Shown one piece after another: positions 26,711 to 39,966 of a stretch of 64,000 nt of DNA (position 1 is the first letter of the stretch; each line of letters opens with the position of its first letter). The DNA comes from Solen grandis (Eukaryota > Mollusca > Bivalvia > Adapedonta > Solenidae), in contig CM037792.1 in the NCBI GenBank assembly GCA_021229015.1, positions 36,577,398 through 36,641,397 on the forward strand. Direction: 5' to 3'. The position numbers were made by a program, and so were the translations under genes. A model generated the notes under the pieces. The model searched no databases, was not told where the DNA came from, and saw only the letters and a program-made list of their open reading frames with translations.

Positions 26711-27662
26711 GGGGTGTTTGAAAATTATCCAGAAAACTGCCATAACTTTTTCATTGATGTAAAAATTAGGAAGAAATCTGGTAAAGTGATACTTTTGAGC
26801 TTAATACGAAAAAAAATATTACAAATTGCACTGATGCAAATTCCACAGTCACTATGACAACATTGGGTAAAGTTGAGCGGGGCAACTTACTTGTGAAATT
26901 AATATGACATCTGTAAAGACTATCAGACTCATCTAAAATTTATATCTTCTTGAAATATTTTCCTTTACATGATACACCCATCTCCCACCTAAGGATCTAC
27001 TTGTAAAAGTATAACCTGAAGCGCTCCTGTGGAATTTTACGGATTGTTGCCCAGACAACTCCATAATTGTGTCTTCTTATCCTGACATTGTGCACGGACG
27101 TCCAGATTTTGGCCGTTCGATAACAATGAGTGCAGGGTTGTCTCGAAAGCAATGAGCCACCCATATATGTTGGTTTTCTTCGTTTAACCTTTGCCGTCAG
27201 TGCCCATGATCATAGGGAGCATCTCTGATTTCATTTTATACATTAATATACAAAACTTTATGGGTTAGTGCTTTTCTAGTGCCATATTCACTGTTTTCTC
27301 TAAACAAATGTTCTTGTCTTCTGATATTAAGGGAAATGATGTCAGATTTCAGTCCATGACGTAGGCATTGAGAAAAGGTCTTGGAAGCGGTCTGTATATT
27401 TTGTGCAGTTTCTGACATTGGGAATGTGTCTATATGTGATCTTTAAAGACAAGTAAACATGTGAAGATTTGAAAATTTGCCCTGCTCAACGTTACCTGAT
27501 GTTGCCATAGTGACTGTGGAATTTGCATGAGTGCAATTTATTTCATTTTCTCTATCGGATTAAGTTCGAAATATACCAAAGTATCACTTTTGAAAGTTTT
27601 GTTTTGATAACCATATTAAAAAATAAGTAATGGCAAATTTCCCGATACTTTTTGAACACCCC
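26711..27662. mobile_element. Decayed DNA transposon with ~190-bp terminal inverted repeats
   Basis: The left end (GGGGTGTTTGAAAATTATCC) and the reverse complement of the right end (GGGGTGTTCAAAAAGTATCG) align over about 190 bp, sharing ATGCAAATTCCACAGTCACT. The 570-bp interior reads on the minus strand as broken pieces that could be transposase remnants (near HNVRIRRHNYGVVWA and IRKIPQERFRLYF), with stops and shifts. The superfamily is uncertain. Target duplication is unclear. Confidence 0.7.
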
Positions 27663-28511
27663 TCATACATGTATACAATAATTTAAAGAAATATATGTAT
27701 ACCTACATTTACTATGTATCTGCATTTTTTGAATTTTACTTCTGAGCTCTGAGACTAAATAATGCCATTCTATTGGTTCTCTTAAATTAGAGCTGTTAAT
27801 CTGAAAAGAGAAAACAAACCACATTTATGAACTTGCAAAGTAATCAAAATCTGAGCATACAATTTCCAATAAAATGAAATAACCATTCCACTGTCTGTTC
27901 AATGATGACCTGATGAAGCTGTTATACAAATCATTTCTGTAATTACTGTTCATTGAACAGTCCTCATTTCCCTGGTGACTTGACGCCCTTGATCTCCAAT
28001 CAATGGATGCTTTAGTTTCCAGACAATGCAGATCAATCCCTGACAATCAGGATATACCAGGGGCAGGTTGACAATGGGGACAATCAATGTACAACAATAA
28101 CCCCCATCACCTCATTACTGTCTCTCACAAGCATATCAGCACATTACATTACGGAGAAACAAATCATGTCATATTGATGCATTTCCCACAGTTCTGAATT
28201 GTAAATGAAAGTATTCACATTTAATTAATATAACACCAAATGTATTTAGAAGAATTCAATATAAGGCCATAATGTGGTTCTACTCTGGCATGATCTTGTT
28301 CCATATTCTTTAATTTTTCACTCAAATTTATGAAACTTGGTCCTCCCTAAGTGTAAAGTTCCAGTCTTCTGTAAATCTTTGCTACTTTTCACCAAATTAT
28401 GATAAAACAAGCTTAAAACTAATTTTAGTAAATGAAACACTTTCATGAAGCTGTTCAGGATCAAATTCCTTGGGAACTTAATAAATAACATGTCATGTAT
28501 ATATATATTAT
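27663..28511. other. Intergenic, nothing recognised
   Basis: No long frame, repeat partner or splice-paired exon seen. Confidence 0.5.
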
Positions 28512-28850
28512 GTCAATATGTTTGTTTGTTTGTTGGGTTTATCATCCCATCGACAGTATTTCAACATTTGGAGACTATGTCTACTTGAGACAAATATAGT
28601 GCTGTCACACTAGAGTATCATGCCAAGTAGGCATGTGCTATGATTCCACACACAGTCACATTTCCTGACACTGGGCCATTCAGTTTTAGAACTACATGTA
28701 CCCTAATATGCTGAACACCAAGCAAGGGAGCTATATACCAGTACCATTTTTTACAACTAAAGTATGTTGTGGCCAGGGATTGAACAGAACTATGACCTCT
28801 CACTCCCGAGGCAGACTCTCTAACCACTAGGCCACCAGGGACAGTATACC
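28512..28850 (-). repeat. Nearly full-length SINE family A
   Basis: Most complete copy: tail (TTTGTTTGTTGGGTTTATCA), middle, and a right-hand tRNA-like head whose complement shows GGCCTAGTGGTTAGAGAGTC, an A-box form, and an anticodon-arm-like segment. Confidence 0.8.
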
Positions 28851-29625
28851 GGTTCAACATTATTTAAGTTAAAATGCATCGAAAATACTCCACTCATCAT
28901 GTTGATTATCATTCAGCTGTCATAGTCATTTCTTATCAGGAAAGTAAACAGTTCTGATTTGATACAAGTCAGAGAAAATGTAGGACAATCCAGTGACAAT
29001 GAAATTAACAGGCTATATAAATATCATGGGCTGACTGCAGCAAATCTGTTCAACCTCCTTCTTTTTTTATATGCATTATAAACAAGTTACGCAATCAGCC
29101 CTCTCTATACATACAACTTATAATTACTTTCAGGTCTTTTTTATCTGATGATGAGAAAGTGTCAATATCAAGTTGACCCAAGTTTTACAAAAAACAAACA
29201 CACACAAAAAAAGGAGTTGACATTGTGAAGCAATAACTTCATCCTTCATCTTTGATATATCATTATAAAGACAGAGGTTCAGGCCTTTGTGTGGAACAAC
29301 TCGAGACAAAACATATTGATTCCTAGCAAGGACCATATGGCTTTATTATCAGACTTCATACATGTCCCATTGAACCAGTGTTCAGCCTCAGCTGTTACGC
29401 TGCCTTTTTTTTTTCAAATCACATTCATATCATCATCAAGGTTTACAGCATATTTATTTTCAATTGATTAAAATTCAGGGTCACCTTAGGTCAGTGGTAG
29501 ATTGGCCCACAGCAGGTCCAAATAGTGTGAACGAAACTCCATTGGCAAAGGGACTTGTTTTTTGTCTTATCAATGTTCACACACACAAAAATTCCTACCA
29601 GGTATTGGTAAACAGTGAGAGTGCC
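28851..29625. other. Intergenic, possible tRNA-like fragment
   Basis: Mostly unassigned. 29470-29530 (CACCTTAGGTCAGTGGTAGA) looks like a worn SINE head. Confidence 0.4.
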
Positions 29626-29836
29626 TTAACCCTTTCCCTCATATAGACTCATTCTGATGCACTCAATAGGTACCACATAAAGCCTGATCTGCAGAAAACC
29701 ACAGTTAAACCTTACCAAATCTAATTATAAAATCCTCATTTCCAGACCACTGAGGAGCAGCGAACAGCATAAAACCTGATCAGCCTGCGAGTTACTCGCA
29801 TAGTTCTTTTCATGGTGTCATGAGGGAAAGGGTTAA
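29626..29836 (-). mobile_element. Hairpin MITE, copy 3, second hairpin arm deleted
   Basis: TTAA at both borders. One arm is intact up to the loop, but the sequence jumps from ACTCGCA straight to TAGTTC. Most of the second arm is missing between two CGCA repeats. Confidence 0.85.
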
Positions 29837-29878
29837 TAATGCATTTACTATAAAATTTCCACAATCATCTGATAGACT

Positions 29879-30366
29879 TTAAGGTATTCCAATCCTAATA
29901 GCCATATTTCATATCTTGCCACTAGATGGTTATATTTCTATGAAATTTTGTCACTTTGAAGACATTCAAAAATAAAAATATTTCACCAAGAGTTTTTTCA
30001 AGTTTTATCTAATTTGGGGGAGATAATCCGCATATAAGTTAACATTAAAGCCTATGGAAAATATGTATTTTCTATGAATATAAAAAACTGAAAAAAAAAT
30101 TTTTTTTAATTTCCATGAAAAAATCTAAACTTTACCACAAAAAAATGGAGAAAAACACTTTTTTTTAGTTTTCAGGGGAGATAACTCATGGCAACAAAAT
30201 AATTGAGGGGAGGTAATAAAAGAACTTCTGTCACTTATCATTACATGTTAATTTGTCCCTAAGATTACCATTGTTTGTCACTTTAAATACTTATATACAT
30301 GTGTATTGTTAAGTTATATGCATAGCTTTGATGAAATTGATCGCTATTAGGATGGGAATACCTTAA
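29879..30366. mobile_element. Third TTAA-flanked MITE family, 488 bp
   Basis: The left end TTAAGGTATTCCAATCCTAA matches the reverse complement of the right end TAGGATGGGAATACCTTAA, with one mismatch, and TTAA at both borders. The interior is A/T-rich and non-coding. It is the only copy in the window. Confidence 0.75.
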
Positions 30367-31654
30367 TCACAATTTAATGATGTAGGGATTACCTTAGTAC
30401 TTCTTTTCAAATTGACATGCTCAAAAATTAAGTCACATGTTTATATTGCTAAAAAAAATTTAAATTATGCAAGCATGAACAAACCAGGATGGCATTTTAC
30501 CAGTCTCTCTGGTTAGTAGGTGCATGTTTACTTCAAAAACTGTGAATTGGTCTCTCTTTATCATAGTTAGACAACAAGCCAAAGTTGTCACCAAGGGTGA
30601 AGGACCTGTGTTAGTGAAGGACTCTACTCAAGTGCACACTTGTCTGTCTCGCAACAGATGTCGTAAATGACTGAACAACACACGGAAAGAACAATAGCAC
30701 TCTCAAGGACTGTATTGTACCACAGGTAGAAAACTGCTTGCCTGTATGTTGTGCATGGCACAGTTGTGTGCCAATTCACTGATGCTACTTTGTTGTTGTG
30801 CATGGTTGTCTATGTCAAGGTATATACCACAAATATTCATTTACTGGAAATGTTACATGAAATGGAAGCATTGTTATTGCATTTAACTTACCACAGATTC
30901 CAAACACACATCTGTTGAACCTATATCTACCCAGTATACATGTCCCTACCACATTCAGCAAATTGTTTCTGATTCTTAACTCATTTCTAGTCCAAAACCA
31001 GTCTAAACTCTTATCTTTAAATTTTTACCATTGAACAAAAAAACATTATACTCTTCAAAGGAAACTCCTACAGACAACGATGGTGACATTGAAACTGAAG
31101 TACCATTGAGAAAACCCCAGACAACCAAATATCCTGTCTCAAACAACAATAATCGAGCGTGGGTGGTGAAAAGACTATGTTATAATGCCTTTCCAGATTT
31201 TTGAATTAAAAATTTGAGCTCTGCCTCTCCCAATCATGGTCAACTGCTCACAATCAGAACCATGTGATCTACCGACTTTTGTGTAAACAAGGTCAACCAT
31301 TGACTACCTTTTATCCCAGAGTAGCAAATCTGATAGCCTGTGAGTCAATTTCAGTACACTGGCAAGTTCCATGTTATAATTTCTCTAAGTACTGTTAATA
31401 ATGGGATACCCATCATATAAATCTATATAAATCCATATAAATAATAACTTTAAATCCTGCCTAGTTGCTCCTGGGTTAGACACGCTACTTTGTGCTGAGG
31501 AAAGACATGGGTACTGTACTACTAACAGTCTGCTCCATGACAATGTGAAGTTCAAGGTCAACGGCTGGTGAATCTGCATGTTTATTTTCTCATTACTAAT
31601 ATGTACCAAATAAAATCATTTTCAATACATTTTAAACTAATGTTAGGTTAAAAA
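30367..31654. other. Intergenic, nothing recognised
   Basis: No repeat partner and no convincing exon. 31440-31560 has GGTTAGACACGCTACTTTG, perhaps an old SINE relic. Confidence 0.4.
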
Positions 31655-31893
31655 AAGACAGTGCTAAGTTCAAATGAACTTCATGCCCCCCTGATGGACC
31701 TTAGGCCATGGGGATCTGGGTCATGTGAAGGTCAAGGTCACCTGGTGGGTAGAACTCATCAGAGTGCATACACCTGTGATGTTTGGAGGCTGTAGGTGGA
31801 AGGACTTCCGAGTTATGGTCAAGGTTAAAAGTTTTGTGACAAACAGACCAAAACAATATGCGCCCCAATCTATCGATGTGGAGGCCTAAAAAA
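31655..31893 (+). mobile_element. Short pearl-like element, single core
   Basis: One core (GGTCATGTGAAGGTCAAGGT, CACCTGGTGG, GAGTTATGGTCAAGG) followed by ACAAACAGACC and a tail ATATGCGCCCCAATCTATCG. It matches the core/tract/tail order of the larger elements. Confidence 0.5.
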
Positions 31894-31937
31894 TTGAATT
31901 ATGCACATGTACAGTACAAGGCTACCAGCACTAATAG

Positions 31938-32862
31938 AACAAGGCAGTCCAAAGGACAGCTATATCCCCCGCCGCTGGCCAAATATTAGAATTTGTTTGG
32001 TCATAGGATTATGTTCACCTTAACCTGGCATGGTTGTAGCAGACATAGAAGATCAGTTTAAGACAATTTAACTTTCCGGAGTTATGTATGAATTTCAGAA
32101 TTCGGAGGCACATATATTAAAAGTTTACTGACAAGTTTTACATGGGAAACAGTACAAAAAGTGAACATCAATGAAGTATAGGATGTGATAGGTAACCACA
32201 AAGTACATGTGTAACTCAATTAAAAACTTTATATATCATGAAATAATTTGTATGATTGTGAACATGACATACTATTATTTACCGAGTACAATAAATCACT
32301 GTGGAAGTGCAATCCAGGTCAAGAAGTGGTCTGTGTAAGGCAAGGGGAACACTCCTGAATGAGATATGGAGCGGACACGAAAATAACATTTGACCTGCAA
32401 GTATGACCTTTTCCCCCCTTTGAAGAAAATGTGTCCAAGCGTTCATGAGATATGGAGTGGACACGAAAATAACATTTGACCTTCAAGTATGACCTTGACC
32501 TTGAGCCAGCGTGACCACCTCATGCCTTCTGCACATCAGCTCAATGAGGTTAACATTTTAGCCGAGTTTGAAGAAAATGTGTCCAAGCGTTCATGAGATA
32601 TGGAGCGGACACGAAAATAACATTTGACCTTCAAGTATGACCTTGACCTTGAGCCAGCATGACCGCCTCATGCCTTCTGCACATCAGCTCAATGAGGTTA
32701 ACACTTTAGCCAAGTTTGAAGAAAATGTGTCCAAGCGTTCATGAGATATGGAGCGGACACGAAAGTGTTTCGGACACACTGACGGACTGACGGCCTGACG
32801 GACTGACGGACGAAGGGCATTCCTATAACCCCCCTCCCGCTTCGCGGCGGGGGATTAATAAT
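31938..32862 (+). mobile_element. Pearl-like element with ~190-bp cores and ACGG/ACTG tract
   Basis: Two full cores and one partial core carry GTCCAAGCGTTCATGAGATA and TGGAGCGGACACGAAA. A GACTGACGG tract follows (about 32775-32812), then a tail with a CCCGC/GCGGG hairpin. The left end (CTATATCCCCCGCCGC) resembles the complement of the right end. Confidence 0.7.
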
Positions 32863-33500
32863 GGGGATCTAGACTTCTTACAATCATTTATTTGTTTTTT
32901 GTTTTTGTTTTTTGTTAGTGTTATTACCATGTAAGTACAATACATGGTGTGAAATGATTAAATGTTGTTAAAAATCATCATAACACAGCAAATAATATTT
33001 TGAGATTTATCACCCAATTCAAAATACATGTATAAATGTTTGTACCTGCTGAAGTATTGGCTTGGAAACAGGCTTACTCCATAAATTTTTTAAAAAACTT
33101 TAAATCTATTAAAAGCACTGTCAAGATAAGTGGTCATATTCAAGGAAACGGTATGTCCCAATTAAGTGATCACATATCAAGTTCAAATGATATCAAGGAA
33201 AAATATTCTTTGTAATCCCTTTGTACAAACTTGTAAACAACACGCATAAAGTAGGACTGTTATTTTCATGGCCTGAATAGGTTTTTTTATAGCTTGTTGC
33301 ATAATGCATGAGACTGAACATCACAATTCATATGACAGTATGAATAACAAGCATTTCCTGAGCTCTTTATGATGGTATTCATACACATGCACAGTTCTAC
33401 ATGCAATACACAGCCAATAAATTATATAATCCCAGTCTGACTGTGGTAAAATCTCGTATCTATCCCATTCCCAGCATGTTTAAGCCTTTAAATCTTTTCT
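32863..33500. other. Intergenic, nothing recognised
   Basis: AT-rich, no coding signal or repeat partner. Confidence 0.5.
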
Positions 33501-33880
33501 GAGTTCCTGTACTCCAGTGGTAGAGTGCAGGACTGCAAATCTGATGGTTGTTGGTTCGAACACTGTAGGGAGGGGGGCAAAAATATTTTATGACCATCAT
33601 GATGTGAATTATGAGTAAGATAATTTTTCAAATTAAAATAATATACATATCAGCTTGTACCTCACATTGATTATCTCTTTAAATCAATCTTCAGCTGACC
33701 TAGATTAGAGCAAGTGCTGTGGTCCAGTGGTAACATAGCAACATGACTGAAATCCAGGTTGTGGGTTCAAACCCTGTTGGGGTCAAAAACCCAGGCACAC
33801 AGGAGGATTGGTGCAAGTTGTAAGAATTATCCCTAACGATGATGTAAAAAGAAATCAGGTTTTATATGGCTATAGACTGG
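33501..33880 (+). repeat. Two tRNA-derived SINE heads in tandem
   Basis: 33507-33575 (CTCCAGTGGTAGAGTGCAGG, then GGTTCGAAC) and 33718-33790 (GTGGTCCAGTGGTAACATAG, then GGGTTCAAACCC) each show A- and B-box-like segments at tRNA spacing. They are SINE heads, not functional tRNAs, since the acceptor arms do not pair. Confidence 0.6.
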
Positions 33881-34060
33881 TCAGTTATTTATTTTTACAG
33901 TTTTTGATGGAGTATTGACAAACAATGGCCATTGGGGCCTTCTCAATCATATAGGGAAACTTGCATTATAAATCGAAACATTGGAGAATTTATTGAAGGC
34001 TGAATTAATCTTTTACTTTTTTTTAAAGTACTGGTACTTTAAGTTTTCACTTTCTTAAGG

Positions 34061-34214
34061 TAAAGTCCCTGTAATGGTTCCGCTACGTCTTGGACCACTT
34101 AACCTCTACCAAGATAACCAAATTGTATCCCTGAATGAATCATTAGGAAACCTTGGTTATCTCTGTGAAAGGCCATGAGGTCAGGAATGTAGCAGAACCA
34201 TTACAGGGACTTTA
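34061..34214. mobile_element. Fold-back MITE, 154 bp
   Basis: Ends TAAAGTCCCTGTAATGGTTC and its near-exact complement. A second inner pair (AAGATAACCAA / TTGGTTATCT) means almost the whole element can fold. TA at both borders could be the target duplication. Confidence 0.75.
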
Positions 34215-35696
34215 TCCTAAGGTGCACAGAGGTTTCTCACTTGGGTTCTGAACACTGGAATTCTTCACAAAGATTTGCCAAGATGTTGATGCCCTCCTGA
34301 TATATTTCCTTTTTCAAAGATTGGAACCAGTATGACCAGGTGTGAACCCTGTTGTAGACTTTATTTATTTAGGGAGGGCAGTGACAGGACTAATCAGCTG
34401 AATTTTACCATAAATAGAACTGCTAACTGAGGCATTGAAACAAATCTATGGTAACTGCTTCTTTGTTTAAATGTAGTTAACCTAGTTTTTCACCAAGCCC
34501 TTGTAATGGGCATGGTATTGTTTTCACCAGACTTTTGGTTTTTTGTAAGCAATGCAGTGCTGAGTGGATAATTAAGCCATATAAGTGGATCCCACTGACT
34601 GACTGAGGAGCACTTAAGATATTGACACTTAAACAAGACCCCCGGAGTTTCATAACATCAAAATACAGAAACACCCCCACAAGTTTGTACCACAGCAACC
34701 ACCATTTCAATCTGTTATTGACTTTTTCTTTCATTGCAATGACACTTTCTATGTTACAAATGAAGAATCTCCTCCTTTCCTATGATTGCAGTAACCATCT
34801 CTTTAGAATTTATAATATTTGTTAGGTTTAAAATCCCACTAGAAGTATTTCAGTCACTTCAGGTGACTATTGTAAAATCATTAATTTTCATGGGCACTAA
34901 TTTTTGTTCATTTTGTGGCGAGCTTTTATCAACCAATATCAACCCAAACGAAATTTGTTCATTTGATAGCTAGACCTCCTGTTTGTAATTCCCCATACAA
35001 CTGAGCAAGTGAACTTATGTATCAAATATTGGTTCCAAAAACAGACCATACATGACTCAATAGGACGTGACAGGTATCATTCCAGTATATAGTGGATATA
35101 ACATGCTGGAGACACATCTACAGAAAATCTTACCCATGAGGATTCAGGAAGTTACCTCATTAAATGGGTGCAACAAATTAGAGACTGCACTGGTATTCAT
35201 CACAGTAAATATAAAAACTACCTGTTTTGACAGGCCTGAATTCATCCATTAATAGGCCACTCCAAGTTATACTTAAAAGCTTGAACCAGGAACTTTAGAA
35301 AGCAAATATTAAATAAATATTGTTTCACAAATAAAAAGTATGTCAGCAAATGACTATGGATTTGGGAAATAACTTCCTTAAGTAAATTATCAATGAGTAC
35401 TACCCTATAGAACTAAGTTCGTTCGTATTAAGTTACCTTTTTGTGAGCAACACTACCTACTTACTGAAAAAGCATCTACTAACTTTGTTTTGTTTGATTT
35501 GGAGAGATTGGCCCCATTTATTTGCTTTAAATCTCATTCATTCATGACTTGAGAGAAAAAAATACTTAAAAAGTAAACCAGTCATACACAGGACTTAAAT
35601 CTGACATGCTGGACATGGATGGGTTTACACACATTTTGGCCATATGTGATGTTTTCTCATAACTATCTGAAAGGTTTTTACCTGCAGTAATATACA
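34215..35696. other. Intergenic with one SINE family A tail fragment
   Basis: 34816-34870 is a family A tail (GTTAGGTTTAAAATCCCACT, AGTATTTCAGTCACTT). The remainder is unassigned. Confidence 0.45.
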
Positions 35697-37742
35697 ACAA
35701 GAAAGTCAGTAGAACTGACAGATGCTCCCCGAAGAATGTCATTGTTACAAATAAGGCCTTGGTCAATGGGTGGGAGGATATGTTGAAATCCCCATTCCTA
35801 AATCATATCTATTCTCCTCATCAGATGAGATGTTTTACCAACTCTAATTTGGAGACTTAGTAACAGTTTACTATTTAATATGATAATACGTGTTACTCAT
35901 CAGATCTTTCATTGAAGTTTTTACACTACTAAAAATTAAGTCATACATTTCAATGTGTGCTCATATCAAAGAGGTTAACCAACACTCTTGACATATGACT
36001 GGATATTTGAAATAGTGTATAATGGCCTAAACAACAATTAGCTGACATGATTATGATTGACATTACTAGCATATTGAATTTTGTGGGGTTTTGTTTAAAT
36101 GATATCTCCTGTTAAATTAGGCAAATGACATGAATATTAGTCAACAACATGGTAGTAGAGGCCATAACTCTCTTAAAAATTGAGGAACCAGGTCACGTCG
36201 ATGATATGCATATCTACTCTTGGTAATAAAGCTTCCCATAAAGTTTCATTGAATTCAAGCCATTAGTTCCTGAGAAATAGCCCAGACAAGAATCATGCAA
36301 TATGTACTATAGGCCAAATAGCCCGGACAAGAATCATGCAACATGAACTATAGGCCAAAAAGTCAAGGGCCATAACTCTCTTAAAAATTGAGGAACCAGG
36401 TCACGCTGACGATATGCGTATCTACTCTTGGTGATAAAGCTTCCCATAAAGTTTTGTTGAATTCAAGCCATTAATTCCTGAGAAATAGCCCGGACAAGAA
36501 TCATGCAATATGTACTATAGGCCAAAAAGTCAATGGGCCTTAACTCTTTGAAAAATTTAGGAATCGGGTCAGCTGACGATATGCGATCTCCTCTTGGTAT
36601 AAAGCTTCCCATAAAGTTTTTGAATTCAAGCCATTATTCCTAGAAATAGCCCGGACAAGAATCATGCAATATGTACTAAAGGCCAAAAAGTCAATGGGCC
36701 ATAACTCTGTGAAAAATTGAGGAACCAGGTCACGCCGATGATATGCGTATCTACTCTTGGTGATAAAGCTTCCCATAAAGTTTTGTTGAATTCAAGCCAT
36801 TAATTCCTGAGAAATAGCCCGGACAAGAATCATGCAATATGTACTATAGGCCAAAAAGTCAATGGGCCTTAACTCTTTGAAAAATTTAGGAATCGGGTCA
36901 TGCTGACGATATGCGCATCTCCTCTTGGTAATAAAGCTTCCCATAAAGTTTCATTGAATTCAAGCCATTAGTTCCTAAGAAATAGCCCGGACAAGAATCA
37001 TGCAATATGTACTAAAGGCCAAAAAGTCAATGGGCCATAACTCTGTGAAAAATTAGGAACCGGTCAGCCGAGATATGCGATCTACTCTTGGTGATAAAGC
37101 TTCCTATAAAGTTTTGTTGAATTCAAGCCATTAAGTCCTGAGAAATAGCCCGGACAAGAATCATGCAATATGTACTATAGGCCAAAAAGTCAGGGGCCTA
37201 ACTCTTTGAAAAATTTAGGAATCGGGTCATGCTGACGATATGCGCATCTCCTCTTGGTAATAAAGCTTCTCATAAAGTTTCGTTGAATTCAAGCCATTAG
37301 TTCCTGAAAAATAGCCCGGACAAGAATCATGCAATATGTACTATAGGCCGAAAAGTCAAGGGCCTACTCTGTGAAAAATTTAGGAATCGGGTCATGCTGA
37401 CGATATGCGCATCTCCTCTTGGTAATAAAGCTTCCCATAAAGTTTCGTTGAATTCAAGCCATTAGTTCCTGAGAAATAGCCCGGACAAGAATCATGCAAT
37501 ATATACTATAGGCCGAAAAGTCAATGGGCCGTAACTCTGTGAAAAATTTAGGAATCGGGTCATGCTGACGATATGCGCATCTCCTCTTGGTAATTAAGCT
37601 TCCCATAAAGTTTCGTCGAATTCAAGCCGTTAGTTCCTGAGAAATAGTCCGGACAAGGAAAGTGTGACGGACGGACGGACGGACGGACGAACGGACGGAC
37701 GAAGCGGCGACTATATGCGTCACCATCGGTGAGCATAAAAAT
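35697..37742 (+). mobile_element. Pearl-like element 1, nine ~165-bp cores
   Basis: The 5' unique arm begins ACAAGAAAGTCAGTAGAACT. Nine cores follow, each with AAAGCTTCCCATAAAGTTT and GAATTCAAGCCATTAGTTCC. Then come (ACGG)n at about 37670-37702 and a 3' arm ending in the hairpin TCACCATCGGTGA and GAGCATAAAAAT. This order (arm, ~160-bp cores, ACGG tract, arm with terminal hairpin) fits pearl / Helitron-derived non-autonomous elements. No transposase or helicase is encoded. Confidence 0.8.
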
Positions 37743-38110
37743 TTAAAAAATATTTATATAGATTATCAACACAACACTTCAAAACAGGAACAAGAAGGGG
37801 GATTCATTGTCAAACAATGTATACATGATTGTAATGCTTCAAAAACACATCAACTTCCCTCTTAAATGGTCAAGGAAGTTCTCTCCTTGACGTATCCTTT
37901 TCAAACTTCCTCAAAAATCTAATTCTTGTTCTAACTTAAACCTTACTCCTTTTTCTAGATGCAAAGTTAAATAGTTGCAGCTCCATTATAATGCTTTGCT
38001 TTGGGTCTTGTATGAGCACTATATTTGACCAGAAGCCCAGCATATAACTATGTATGTAGTTATGACAGAGCACCTATAGTGCTATACGTCAATTGGTTTT
38101 ACTATGGAAA
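37743..38110. other. Spacer between the two pearl-like elements
   Basis: Unique AT-rich sequence of 368 bp with no recognised content. Confidence 0.6.
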
Positions 38111-39966
38111 ACAAGAAAGTCAGTAGAACTGACAGATGCTCCCCGAAGAACGTCATTGTTACAAATAAGGCCTTGGTCAATGGGTGGGAGGATATGTTGA
38201 AATCCCCATTCCTAAATCATATCTATTCTCCTCATCAGATGAGATGTTTTACCAACTCTAATTTGGAGACTTAGTAACAGTTTACTATTTAATATGATAA
38301 TACGTGTTACTCATCAGATCTTTCATTGATTTTTTTAAAGTTTTTATACTACTAAAAATTAAGTCATACATTTCAATGTGTGCTCATATCAAAGAGGTTA
38401 ACCAACACTCTTGACATATGACTGGATATTTGAAATAGTGTATAATGGCCTAAACAACAATTAGCTGACATGATTATGATTGACATTACTAGCATATTGA
38501 ATTTTGTGGGGTTTTGTTTAAATGATATCTCCTGTTAAATTAGGCAAATGACATGAATATTAGTCAACAACATGGTAGTAGGGGCCAGAACTCTCTTAAA
38601 AATTGAGGAACCAGGTCACGTCGACGATATGCGTATCTACTCTTGGTAATCAAGCTTCCCATAAAGTTTCATTGAATTCAAGCCACTAGTTCCTGAGAAA
38701 TAGCCCGGACAAGAATCATGCAACATGATCTATAGGCCAAAAAGTCAAGGGGCCATAACTCTGTGAAAAATTGAGGAACCAGGTCACGCCGACGATATGC
38801 GTATCTACTCTTGGTGATAAAGCTTCCCATAAAGTTTTGTTGAATTCAAGCCATTAGTTCCTGAGAAATAGCCCGGACAAGAATCATGCAATATGTACTA
38901 TAGGCCAAAAAGTCAATGGGCCTTAACTCTTTGAAAAATTTAGGAACTGGGTCATGCTGACAATATGCGCATCTCCTCTTGGTAATAAAGCTTCCCATAA
39001 AGTTTCATTAAATTCAAGCCATTAGTTCCTGAGAAATAGCCCGGACAAGAATCATACAATATGTACTATAGGCCAAAAAGTCAAGGGGCCATAACTCTGT
39101 GAAAAATTGAGGAACCAGGTCACGCCAATGATATGCGTATCTACTCTTGGTGATAAAGCTTCCCATAAAGTTTTGTTGAATTCAAGCCATTAGTTCCTGA
39201 GAAATAGCCCGGACAAGAATCATGCAATATGTACTATAGGCCAAAAAGTCAAGGGGCCTTAACTCTTTGAAAAATATAGGAATCGGGTCATGCTGACGAT
39301 ATGCGCATCTCCTCTTGGTAATAAAGCTTCCCATAAAGTTTCGTTGAATTCAAGCCATTAGTTCCTGAGAAATAGCCCGGACAAGAATCATGCAATATGT
39401 ACTATAGGCTGAAAAGTCAATGGGCCATAACTCTGTGAAAAATTGAGGAACCAGGTCACGCCAACGATATGCGTATCTACTCTTGGTGATAAAGCTTCCC
39501 ATAAAGTTTTGTTGAATTCAAGCCATTAGTTCCTGAGAAATAGCCCGGACAAGAATCATGCAATATGAACTATAGGCCAAAAAGTCAAGGGGCCATAACT
39601 CTGTGAAAAATTGAGGAACCAGGTCACGCCGATGATATGCGCATCTCCTCTTGGTAATAAAGCTTCCCATAAAGTTTCGTTGAATTCAAGCCATTAGTTC
39701 CTGAGAAATAGCCCGGACAAGAATCATGCAATATGTACTATAGGCCGAAAAGTCAATGGGCCATAACTCTGTGAAAAATTTAGGAATCGGGTCATGCTGA
39801 CGATATGCGCATCTCCTCTTGGTAATAAAGCTTCCCATAAAGTTTCGTTGAATTCAAGCCGTTAGTTCCTGAGAAATAGTCCGGACAAGGAAAGTGTGAC
39901 GGACGGACGGACGGACGGACGGACGAAGCGGCGACTATATGCGTCACCTTCGGTGAGCATAAAAAT
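38111..39966 (+). mobile_element. Pearl-like element 2, eight ~165-bp cores
   Basis: Same orientation and same boundaries as element 1: the same 5' arm start and the same 3' end (TCACCTTCGGTGA, GAGCATAAAAAT). Eight cores and (ACGG)n at about 39899-39924. The 5' arm is nearly identical to that of element 1 over about 450 bp, apart from a short indel. Confidence 0.8.

Noticed and set aside
33507..33790. Possible tRNA genes
   Set aside because: Same reasoning: SINE heads without a pairing acceptor stem.
36150..39890. CRISPR-like regular repeats
   Set aside because: The units are ~165 bp tandem cores without unique spacers, in an animal genome, inside pearl-like elements.
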